Under the pieces are notes generated by a model. That model was not told the origin of the DNA. It saw only the letters and a program-made list of their open reading frames with translations, and made no database searches. Positions 16,661 through 26,188 of a stretch of 36,791 nt of DNA are shown here, one piece after another (positions within the stretch are counted from its first letter, which is position 1; each line of letters begins with the position of its first letter). Source of the DNA: Gonapodya sp. JEL0774 (lineage: Eukaryota > Monoblepharomycota > Monoblepharidomycetes > Monoblepharidales > Gonapodyaceae); assembly GCA_027604505.1 (NCBI GenBank), contig JADIIX010000180.1, positions 1 to 36,791 on the forward strand, in the 5' to 3' direction. Made by a program: the position numbers and the translations under genes.

Positions 16661-17440
16661 CCCGGGTCATTCCGATCCACAGGATGAGATGAGCTGGTCC
16701 CTGTCCCTATCCACCACAACCGCGGCGCCTGCCGGGGTGGACAACGACTTTCCTTGTTTTAGCAACCTCAGTTCCATCATGGCCATGCTCTAAAGGTTCG
16801 GACAACGATGGGAGGAGTACACGAGTGCTTTGGGTGGGGACAGCAGTACGCGGTGTTTGGGGTGTGGAGTGCGAGGTGGCTCGAGGACAGTGGTGTGGAT
16901 TCCGAGTGAGTGCACCAGGACAGGCAGGCGAGCGGGCAGCTGACATGTTGTATATTGAGCCATGACTGGCACCTGACATGTTGGATATTGAGCGATGAGC
17001 GGAGTCGGCCAAAAGTGGTGGTGGCTTTGGTAGCGGTGAGGGACGGAGGATTGGACGAGTGGGAACAGCTGCCCTTTCCGGACGAGTCGTGCCAGCGGTG
17101 GCGGGTGTGGGAGTGGGATGCAATGGGTGCGCCGGTTGGGTCGGTTTTGGGTCGGGGTTGATGATGCAACCCAATGAGGCGGGATCGGAAGTATGGTTGG
17201 AACAAGGCCACAGAGTGCAGAGTGCAGGAAGTCCAAACTCACGGAGCGATTCACGAGTGCGAGTTGCATGTACCAGAAGATGCCCGAGTCAAATACGAAC
17301 AGGCGTCTGCAGAGGAATAAGGGAGCGTTCGCACATGAAGCACCTCGGCATGTCCACATGCCAGCAAATGCTTACCAACAATCATAAGCCCCACGGAGTG
17401 AAGCGGCAACCGCCTCTACAGTCAGTCATTGGCGCACGCT

Positions 17441-18498
17441 TCATTGAAAGTGCGTCCAGCTTGCGATAAGCTTCGCGCGATCTGAAAGATTCGAGCTATG
17501 ACAAGTCCAGGTTGGTGCGACAAACCCGTCAGCAGAAGATATCTAAGAGTAAAAGAGCTGTGAAGAGAGGACGCGCTTCCACTGAATAAGGGAGGGAGAC
17601 TGACGATAAGCTACATGAAGGAAAGGCGGCATCAAGATGTTGGTTGGACCCAACGGCTCTTTGAGAAGAAAAGTCGATAAAACCCACCTGACACGTTGTA
17701 GCAGAGACTGTTGAATGTACAGAGTGCTGCCGGCGAACAAGTAATTTGAATGGCGTGCGTTCAGGTCGACTAATCAACCCCAGCAGACGGGATAACAAGT
17801 CTCAAGTCTGAACTCGGAATAGTGAATTTTCGAGCTTGTAATCACATGCCGTAGTGTGGATGGGCGACCTGTCAGCTTCGCATCCCAAATGCACCTCTTG
17901 CACAGCGTGGTACATCGTTGAGACATCTCAACATTTCGTGAGTTACGGTGACCACAGTACAGTCGGTTTGCCCGCTCCGCCCGCGCACATAAACGGCGAA
18001 GCCGACCTCTGCAGATATGGTATATCCAATTCAATAGACATTTCTACTGTATCCAAGTATGTATATCCAAGCAGGAACTGCTACATGAAGACGGATGGGA
18101 ATGCACCGCATCCCACCTCCCTCTGTATGCACTTGCGACAGTGCTACGCAGTCTGCAGGAAATCCCGCCCACCCTACCCCCTTTGTGAGTATAGCACCAT
18201 GCGCCTCGAGCGTGTGTATGGTAGGCACTTAACCTACGGTTGGTCCTCGAGCCAGAATTGCACTGATGGCGTGATCCCTGCCGCACAACGATCCGCTTCT
18301 CCCGATCGGCACCACGCCGGCTCTGGTGCGAACGACTGTGGAATATGAACGAGGACAACATCTCTGCAGAGATAAAAGGTGGGTGCAGCATGACCTCGTT
18401 CCGGCCCACCTTACTTGTCAATGTTCATGTGCTTGCCGGCTTGATTGATCGGGTGTGCCCCCGGCTGTGGCCAACCCCCCCCCCCCACTGCCTCCCAC
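17441..18498. other. no gene recognised, one 164-codon ORF
   Basis: An ORF at 17854-18348 (+, 164 codons, Cys/His/Ser-rich, ending GANDCGI) is the longest frame. Minus-strand frames overlap it and no domain or exon chain supports it. A run of 12 C lies at 18475-18486. Otherwise nothing was identified. Confidence 0.35.
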
Positions 18499-19118
18499 AT
18501 GGCATCAACCATCCCACCCACGCCTAAGGCCCTCTCTCTCTCTCTCATCACAGGGAAGAAATGCAACCGCCTCCCCACCTGCAGCTACAGCCACCCGGAC
18601 ACATCCTCGCTGACACCAGACAGGCAGATCACGGTACTCGGCGAGCAGTTCGTCAACCGCCTCAAACAATCTGACGACGGCGCCAAGGCGTCCTCCAGCA
18701 CTGGTACCAACGCCGCCAGCCACACCGAATCCCCTCACAAACGGCCCCGCACCGAAGGTGACCCTTCCCCTCACCACAGTGGCTCCTCGGCCGAATCAGC
18801 CTCACCAACATTCTCTCCAACCTCAACTCCGACCTCTCTCACCAAGTTACAAAGATGGGGGGTCAGCTAGTGAATCTGGAGCATAACATCAGCACCATTG
18901 CCTCCTCAGTCCATCCCATCGCCGTCACCCTTCCCAACCTCACCACCAAGCACGACGCCCTGAACGACGTGCTGCACAAGCTAGTTTACCGTCTGGATAC
19001 ACTGGAGGCGAACATGGTTACGCTAGGAGTAGAGGAAAACCCCAAGGACACAGATATTGGTCCTACACAGCGGAAGCACCGGTGGGAAGTGAAGCAGGAC
19101 TCTGTGGGAATCGAGTGA
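18499..19118 (+). CDS. hypothetical protein with probable coiled coil, frame interrupted
   Basis: The frame from the ATG at 18499 (MASTIPPTPK) runs through a (CT)n stretch into RQITVLGEQFVNRLKQSDDG, a low-complexity Ser/Thr/Pro part and a basic patch HKRPRTE, and stops at 18870. A second frame, entered near 18790, reads ISLTNILSNLNSDLSHQVTK, then VNLEHNISTIASSV and LNDVLHKLVYRLDTLEANMV, with leucine/valine heptads typical of a coiled coil. It ends at 19118. A small intron, an indel or a sequencing error must join the two; the CACAG at 18774-18778 could be an acceptor, but its donor is unclear. No family is recognised, and both parts look protein-like. Confidence 0.45.
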
Positions 19119-19503
19119 AGTTGGTTTTACTTCATGTTTAGACCCCCCTCCCCATTGGCAGAACCCCATCAGGACTCCCCCTTTGGACACTGGTTGGGCC
19201 AACGCTCTCGGTTTAACATAGTCTATTAGTCTTAGCCTTGTTTCTATTATCTGGCCAGCTCGGCCTTTGGAATACACAGGGGGCGGAAATGCCCCTCTTA
19301 CGAGCCTAACCTGAGCGAGTGCAGTGTGTGCCACGATCAACTCACGTTGAAGGTGCCTCCTCGTGGTTGATCCCTGATAGAACCCAAGCACACAGGGTGG
19401 ACACCTGTTCCTCAAAAGGATCTCGCAGAAGGCCAATTTGGAGATTCCTCGACCGAAAACTCCAGTGAAATCTCCCTATTTATACCTCAGAGAATTGAAT
19501 TAA
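19119..19503. promoter_or_regulatory. upstream region of the phosphorylase NLR
   Basis: No supported gene. CTATTTATACC at about 19477-19487 is a TATA-like element about 20 bp before the proposed ATG at 19504. The leader would be very short, so the real transcription start may lie further upstream. Confidence 0.3.
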
Positions 19504-21986
19504 ATGTCGGACGGGCGTGCCGGAGGTGATCCCTGAACACAGTGTTTCTCCGGATCACACTTGTCAACTTACCATCCACACCCCTCTACAACTCCAGATG
19601 GCTCCAAGGCAAGACGCCTGCGTTCCGACGAGTATACCGTTGGGTGGATATGCGCTCTGCCGACGGAGCTCGCGGCTGCCCGGGCAATGTTTGATGAGGA
19701 ATACCAACCACTCGACCGGGACATGAGGGACCCGAACATCTACTCTTTCGGACGGATGGGGGTTCACAATGTTGTCGTCGCTTGTCTTCCGGCCGGAAAT
19801 CGCGGGACAAACTCTGCCGCAGCGGTTGCGAACAACCTCGGCCGGACTTTCGATTCCCTCCAGTTCGGCCTCATGGTGGGCATCGGAGGCGGCGTTCCCA
19901 GCCCAGAAGCAGACATTCGTCTGGGAGACGTAGTTGTCAGTCAGCCCTTTGAAACCTACGGCGGCGTGGTGCAATACGACTTCGGGGAACACACTTGGGA
20001 GGGGTTCCGGCGAACGGGATATCTCAACAGTCCGCCGCGTTTGCTTCTCAATGCCGTTAGCCAACTTCAAGCCAATCATCTTGCTGGAGATATCCGCCTC
20101 GCGGAACACCTTGAGAAGCTTAGACGGCTTCCAGTCTTCCATCGCGAGAGTGCCGGTCCAGACATCTTATTCCATCCCACATACAATCACAAACGAGGGC
20201 TTTGGTGCGAATCGTGTAGAGTCGATATGCAGCTCCCTCGTCCCGCTCGATCTCATGTAGAGCCCGTGGTTCACTACGGTTTGATTGCATCCGGAAACCA
20301 GGACATGAAGGATGGGGTGCAGCGGGACAGGGTCAGCAAAGAGCTCGGAGGAGTCCTGTGTTTTGAAATGGAAGCGGCAGGACTTATGAATCATTTCCCA
20401 TGCCTCATCATCCGTGGTATCTCCGACTATGCGGACTCACACAAAAACACCAGGTGGCAAGGGTATTCAGCAGGCACAGCTGCAGCATGTGCCAAGGAAC
20501 TCCTGTTGATGATACCAAGGACTGATCCGGGAACACGAGGTACGCGCCTCTATTTTGCTGTCGTGCCTCGCACTGTATCATCCTTATCTGTTGTAACTAA
20601 ACTGATCACATCCTCACGGTCATTGATTCAACAGCCTACATCCCTTTTCCACGGAATCCCCGTTTTGTGGGCCGCACATCACAGCTCCAACAGCTGGCAC
20701 AGAAGCTGCTGCACAACGAGGAATGCCGGCAGATGGCGCTCGTCGGTCTCGGCGGAGTCGGGAAGACTCAAGTCGCTCTGGAGTTTGCTTACCAAGTGAA
20801 GCAAGAGCATGCCGAGAGAGGGCGCTCTGTGTTTTGGTTGCCCGCAGTCAGCATGGAAAGTTTCGAACAAGCATGCAGGGAAATTGCAAGAACACTGGGC
20901 ATACCTTCGGAAAAGGATGATGACATCAAGGTAGTGGTCAAGCAGCATCTGAGTACGAAGAAAGCCGGTGTCTGGCTCATCATCCTCGACAACGCAGACG
21001 ACATCGGGCTTCTGACTGGTTCCAAGGGATCTTGGGGTATTTTACACTACCTTCCGCAGAGCGAGGATGGGCTCTCTGTGTATACAACCCGCACTCGAGA
21101 TGTTCCCTTGTCACTTGGAGTGGCCAATGTTATTGATGTGGACGCCATGGACAAACAGGAAGCAAAAGAACTACTTCAAATGTCCCTCATGCGCAAGGAG
21201 CTGCTCAACGACGATGCAAGCGTGGACAAATTCCTGGACGAACTTACATATCTTCCATTGGCACTCTCTCAGGCAGCAGCATATCTCAACAAAATCGAGA
21301 AAATCTCTATTGCAGATTATCTCGGCATGCTGCAAAGCACACAGGTGGCCGACGTGCTGAGCAGGGAATTCGTCAACATCCAGCGTTACTCAGGATCGAG
21401 CAATGCTGTGGCAACAACGTGGCTGGTTTCATTCAACCAGATCCGCACAAACGATCTTCTAGCAGGGGATCTTCTGGCATTTATGTCGTGTATCGAGTCT
21501 AAGGCGATCCCTCGAGCTATCTTGCCTGCGTTGGAGTCAAGATTCAAAATGGAAGATGCTATTGGCACCCTTACTGACTACGCCTTTGTGTCGCCTCGGA
21601 AGGACCAGGACATGTACGACCTCCACCGGTTGGTGCATCTTGCGGCTGGAGACTGGCTCCGCATACAGGGCCTCACGGCAGAAAAGACAAGAGAAGCAAT
21701 CCAGCATATCGCGACAATTTTTCACACAGACAATTGGGACCAGAGGAATGTGTGGAGGGCGTACATCCCGCACGCCGTGAAAGTGCTGGGGAGCAGCGAA
21801 GGCAAGGAATTGGCGGAACGATACGAGCTTTGCCTGTGGATCGGGCGATGCTTGCAGACGGATGGCAGAGTGCCAGAAGCCGTGATGTGGCTCCAGAAAT
21901 GCGACATCGGAAGACGGGACGAGTTGAAACTGGCCAAGTACCACCCGGACCGTCTCACCTCGCAACTCAACCTCGCTTACGCATAG
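19504..21986 (+). CDS. PNP-type phosphorylase, NB-ARC, TPR NLR, truncated in the TPR array
   Basis: Three exons (19504-19525, 19598-20539, 20635-21986) with phase-1 introns of 72 and 95 bp give 771 aa. The tiny first exon (MSDGRAG) was chosen because its GTGATC donor and the CTCCAG acceptor restore an open frame into YTVGWICALPTELAAARAM. Residues 18-312 are a PNP/UDP-phosphorylase-like domain with VGIGGGVPS, LGDVVVSQP, the nucleosidase signature CFEMEAAG and IRGISDYADSHKN. NB-ARC follows: AYIPFPRNPRFVGR, P-loop GLGGVGKT (359-366), Walker B LIILDNADD (436-444), LPLALSQAAAYL and YDLHRLVHLA. The C-terminus enters TPR repeats. The family is a common fungal NLR type; the phosphorylase is thought to act on nucleosides or nucleotides as the effector. 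A TAG at 21984-21986 ends the frame in a TPR. The catalytic and ATPase motifs look intact. Confidence 0.88.
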
Positions 21987-22408
21987 CAGGCAAACGGGCA
22001 GGTGGGCAAGGCCGTCACGCTACTGGAGCACGTCGTCGCCGTCCGTGAGCGAGTTTTGGCCGAGGACCACCCGGACCGTCCCGCCTCCCAGAACAACCTC
22101 GCTTCCGCGTACCAGGCCAATGGGCAGGTGGGCAAGGCCGTCACGCTGCTGGAGCACGTCGTCGAGTCCATGAGCAGGTTTTGGCTGAGGACCACCCGTC
22201 CCGTCTCACCTCGCAGGCCAGCCTCGCATACGTCAAACAGGCCATGGCGGGGGCGGCTCTCTCGGCAGAAGCGGGTGCGGTCAATGGTGGTGAGGATGCA
22301 CGGCATGGGAGTGTGAGGTCCACAGTGGGTGGTAGTGGAAGCCAAGTGGCGTCGGCGCCCACTTGGTGGCGGACCATCACCACATCGGAAGAAGAGCAAG
22401 AGGAGTGA
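21987..22408 (+). pseudogene. stranded TPR repeats of the phosphorylase NLR
   Basis: The same frame continues straight after the TAG with QANGQVGKAVTLLEHVVAVR and AEDHPDRPASQNNLASAYQ, then a second near-identical unit. The repeat period is 126 bp (42 residues, as in TPR_10/kinesin light chain-type repeats). By comparison with the neighbouring unit, the stop stands where a Tyr codon (TAC) is expected. Near 22165 the frame shifts by one base, and the coding theme continues in another frame as AEDHPSRLTSQASLAYVKQA, ending at 22408 after an acidic tail. So one nonsense change and one frameshift separate this part from the gene. Confidence 0.8.
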
Positions 22409-22892
22409 CGGTATGTTGCAGAGAATGTGGAACAAATTAATTTGGAAATAGGATGGTGTTTATGTTATGACATTTTCTTTTATGGAGGTATAACGTGTCT
22501 TCTTGCTGATGTTGTTATAATATGTGTTACATACTATTGTAGATTATGTAACGCACACGAACATACCTATTAGTCTTTCAATCTTTTCTCTCTCTCTTTC
22601 TCTCCCTAGTGTATGAATTCTAATGCAGGATGCTGGGTTTTGACCACACATGTATATAAGATAGAGAGCCTGTTCTTGGACACAGGATACCAGGATACGA
22701 TTAAATCGTTCAACCCACTGTCCCAGCGGACATCGGTACAGATGACGACAAAAATAGAGATAGGTGGGAAGGGAAGTAGAAGAAGAAAAGAAGAGGTGGT
22801 GGCCGCCGTCAGGCTGGACAAGCAGACCTTATCCTGACGTCCTCCCTATCCTAGTCCCTGTGGTATGCCACACCTCATCGCACAACGAGGTC
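22409..22892. other. intergenic, no gene recognised
   Basis: AT-rich sequence (22430-22560) is followed by a (TC)n stretch near 22588-22608. A purine-rich part with a short ORF (22613-22837) ends the region. Nothing else is supported. Confidence 0.4.
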
Positions 22893-23998
22893 CTATCCTG
22901 TCATCCTGCTTATCCTAGTTCTTGCGGTATGGCACACCACACCGGACGAAAACGTCGTATCCTGCCGTCCTCGCTCACCTTGGCCTGTGCACTCACTCGC
23001 CCCCAGCACAGGTCCTGTAAAATCTGACGAGTTCCAGTCCACCAAAAACGCAACGGCGGACGATACCTCGGAGACCGTTGTGATGGCGTGGAGTGCTCGG
23101 CACCGCGGAAACGTCGGCTTTTCGGCTCTCAGTTGCTGATATTCTCGCTCGTCCCGCTCTCCACGGATCTCCACTGTCACTACAACCCGAGATCGAATGT
23201 CGCTCGCAGGATAGCTACGATACGATGTACCAGTCTGATCCACAGCACTCCAGATTTTTCCATACCGCGCAATCAGCCCTGTACGGCGACCAGCACATTG
23301 AAGATGAGACTAGCTGTCCTTGGCTCTCTTTCCAATCGTAACATTCTGCATCTCTGCCCGAAGCGCGGTGAAGAAAATATGCAAAGTGTTCTCGTAGCCA
23401 TGTGGAAAAAGCGGTCCAAAAGAGCTCTCTGGTTGAGTGACCGCGATTTAAACGTCTTGTCTGCTGCCCGAAGACGCTCCTCTACACCGAAGAAGACGCA
23501 AGCGTCACGAGCGAGACAATCCAGCCTGTAAGATGCGATCGCAGTCATGCATCCCGTGTTTCCATCCTCGTCCAAAGTAGCCATTGCTCCCCTCTTGCCC
23601 ATTTTCATTGCCGGTGACGCGTCTGACGCGTCGTGGTCCCCACACGCGAGGGTGAGAGCTCGTTCCAATCCATCGCGGTCCTTCTTGCCGAGACCAGGTG
23701 GCCGTCCCCCGCTCTTGATGTTTTGAAAGAACGTTTGGTGCAAACCGTGACCGCGCTGTTTCAGGTCGCGACGAATCGACGAATGATTTCGAGCTACAGA
23801 GCAGGCAGCAGCCCGTTTGTCCTGAGGGAAACGAGGTGGTGAAATCAGTATTGGTGCTGGAGCAACGCTGAAACGTGTATAAATGCTCACTTGCGTGTCA
23901 ATTGAGATACTCTGGCCCTTTGATTCATCCTTGGACTTCCGGAGGTAGGCAACGAAGACGGGAAGACCGGGTAGGGGAGCTGTGGATGATGATGCCAT
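22893..23998 (-). pseudogene. serine recombinase with an intron, frameshifted
   Basis: The ATG at 23998 opens exon 1 (23998-23891), with the resolvase catalytic region VAYLRKSKDESKGQSISIDT; Arg20 and Ser22 have the R-x-S spacing of the family. A 69-bp phase-0 intron (23890-23822, GTGAGC ... CCTCAG) leads to exon 2, with GGRPPGLGKKDRDGLERAL and SYRLDCLARDACVF, matching the family's DRLxR region. Near 23440-23450 the frame shifts. The next frame gives GYENTLHIFFTALRAEMQNV, like the conserved helix that precedes the DNA-binding part, then stops at 23310-23312. A last ORF (23243-22893) may be the C-terminal remnant. Serine recombinases cut and rejoin DNA through a Ser-phosphate link. I saw no Fanzor/TnpB-like partner nearby. 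The family is clear; activity is lost. Confidence 0.75.
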
Positions 23999-24697
23999 CC
24001 GAGTTGAAAGCTGAGTACGCGACAGGAAGGATTGAAACCAAAAATACGAAGTCCATCACTGATGCAGGTGTGCCGGCGAAGTGGGACAACTTATTCGTGT
24101 GCAATTGACAGGTTCCCGATTGCCATGGTAAAAATAACAGACGCTACCTGCGGGAGAGGAAACAGCTCTTTCCCTAGGGGCTAGGGTGACAGCAGAAACC
24201 TGGCGCGGGACGCGATGAGATTGACAGGGTCAAGCATTGTTGGTCTGAGCGCGAGGGAAACGGTAGCGGGGCGCGCGGTTTCAGGTGCGATAGAAAAGAC
24301 GATGGACGGTCGTAGGAGTAAAGCGGAGACGAGAAGTTCGCGAGAAGATGGTGCGTTTTGTCAATATGATGTTGTTCGACGTTGATCCGCTGGGTGTACG
24401 TACATCCGTGGTTATTGTGTTCTGCTACTCGCCGAGTTGATCGTACATGTGTTTCATGTCGCATCCAGGGCTTGTAATACTTGTACGTCTACGCCGCCGC
24501 CCTCACCGCGAGTGATACGTTATGAAGTTCTCGTGTATCTTCCTCAGTGTTCCCTGAGGGAATTGGACTACAACAGTCCGTAAACTGTAACGACTTTCAA
24601 ATGTTATCACATGACACGCACACATCTGAAATAATGCACTGGCAATTTGAGAACCTGAATAAACTTATCACGAGCAAATCCTCCCTTTTTGGGACCC
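23999..24697. other. intergenic, no gene recognised
   Basis: Short ORFs on both strands, none with a recognisable domain. The last part is probably the promoter and leader of the HMG-box gene. Confidence 0.4.
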
Positions 24698-26012
24698 ATG
24701 TTGAAGGGGCTCATGGGCGCACTGACTTCTTTCGAGCATCCCAAACCCGTGAACCCGTTCCCATCGATATCCGAGATACCCCCTCCATCCATGGAGGATA
24801 CCATCATTGTGGACTCGGACTCTGAGATATCGCTGGAGGTTCGTTCGCCCATCTGCGCGTTCGGTTCAATCCCTGAATTCTGTTTATGTATCCACTCTGT
24901 CCCCTCTCACAATCACATGTGTTATTGCGAGAATAGTGGTACGAAAAGCAATGTTCCCCGATAATAGACTATACTGAACTCAGCTCCAGGCCAAGTTACA
25001 TTCAGCTCGAACTACCGACATGCAAGGAACGTTTGCGGGAGTTCGTCGCCCGTCGTGATAATGGAAAGAGGCGTCACCGTCGTACTTCCAGGAGCGCACC
25101 TCGATGTGTCAGTATCAACACCAGATCGTTTTTTCTGGGGTGCTCATCCGTTAGGCTTGGGTGTCCCTTCTATAGGTCAACGCCTTTCTGCTCTACCGTC
25201 GTGCCCTTGATGTGGATACCAGGTACTATGGAATCGACGAGATTCCCTTTGCTCAGAAGTCTCGAATGCTAGCGACATGGTGGAAAAACGAGACCAAAGA
25301 GGTGAAGCAGGTTTTTAGAAACCTCTATAAAGAAGCGAAGAAGTTATCGTGCGTATTTTGTTTTTTGACTGCATTGGTGTGTCATTTCCCTGCCCTTCAA
25401 CCTCTCACTTAACAGTGCCAGAATTACGGAAGGCGTGTCCTCAATTGCTAAAGACTCCCTCGAGATGCAAATTAAGGAAGAGGATGAAGATGGAAACCGC
25501 TTTTCAGAGTGAGCCTCAGAGATTCCGTACCACTCTATCTCTCTGACGTGCATAATGTCTCAGATATCATGATGTCGGAATTGACGTATCACCTCAGGAT
25601 GCTTTTGATTCAACTGAAAAGGAAGAAAAGGAGAAGAAAGAAGAGTGCAAGTTAGTATTGAGACGCCTTAACAGCACAGTGGGATCTGAGTTCGACGTGG
25701 TTTTCAGCTCCAGATGCGATGACTTCCACTTCGACAATTCATCTTATGATATCTTGCAACCTGAAATAAAATACGAGGACTACATGTGAGTATCTAATTC
25801 TTGCTATCTAGGTGAATTCTCACACACTTCGCAGTCCCGAAAGTGTCACCCAAGATGACTCAGTAGCTCCGGTTTCCAATGATGACCCAAACTTTAAACC
25901 AATATCTAACGCCTGCATAGGCATGTTACATGTGGAAGAAGTTCTTCCTCCCACCCTCCAAATGGAATTGGAAGGCAATCCATTTGAGATCTCATCAAAC
26001 CTGATTTCGTGA
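24698..26012 (+). CDS. MATA-type HMG-box transcription factor
   Basis: Seven exons give a continuous 317-aa frame: 24698-24918, 24984-25107, 25176-25348, 25416-25508, 25564-25650, 25708-25785 and 25835-26012. Exons 2-7 fit well by splice sites and phase. The end of exon 1 is less sure (donor GTGTTA chosen for phase), and the exon 2 donor GTCAGT is weak. The HMG box spans about residues 112-172: APRC, then VNAFLLYRRA (the NAFxLYR signature of MATA_HMG), ATWWKNETKEVKQVFRN and YKEAKKLS. A basic GKRRHRR patch just before it could be a nuclear signal. The tail is acidic (QIKEEDEDG, EKEEKEKKEE). Such proteins bind DNA in the nucleus; members include mating-type and sex-locus regulators, but many are not. 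No mating-locus partner gene is visible, so a mating role is only a possibility. No damage is seen. Confidence 0.85.
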
Positions 26013-26108
26013 TCCATTCGCGACGTGTTTGAACCCGATGTTAAACATATTGTTTACGTTGAGTGGATTTGTTTTGCTGACTTTATGATTTACAAAGAGA
26101 ACAATTTA

Positions 26109-26188
26109 TTTCCTGTTTGTATGATGCGAGAAGTCCGTTCAAAATTTGTTTCCTGTGTACATGATGCGAGATGTCTGTTTGAACATTG
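26109..26188 (+). repeat. 40-bp tandem duplication
   Basis: TTTCCTGTNTGTATGATGCG-type units start at 26109 and 26149, with a few differences. It lies just past the HMG-box gene stop, probably in its 3' region. Confidence 0.7.

Larger units (their letters stand above)
12340..17440 (+). repeat. 5.1-kb segmental duplication, copy a (module 2 accessory block)
   Basis: This block is collinear and in direct orientation with about 28620-33810, at offsets of about 16.26-16.39 kb. Anchors are GGACCTCATTGGAGCGGAGG (12363 and 28638), the TATA block (12951 and 29219), CCACGCCGACGCAGCCG (about 14214 and 30531) and the gene X exon. Substitutions and indels are scattered throughout. No terminal inverted repeats or target-site duplications were noticed, and it holds no visible transposase. 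It appears to be a genomic tandem duplication and not a transposon. Confidence 0.9.

Noticed and set aside
19564-20142. Minus-strand ORF of 192 codons
   Set aside because: Antisense shadow of the phosphorylase exon, which has clear family motifs on the plus strand.
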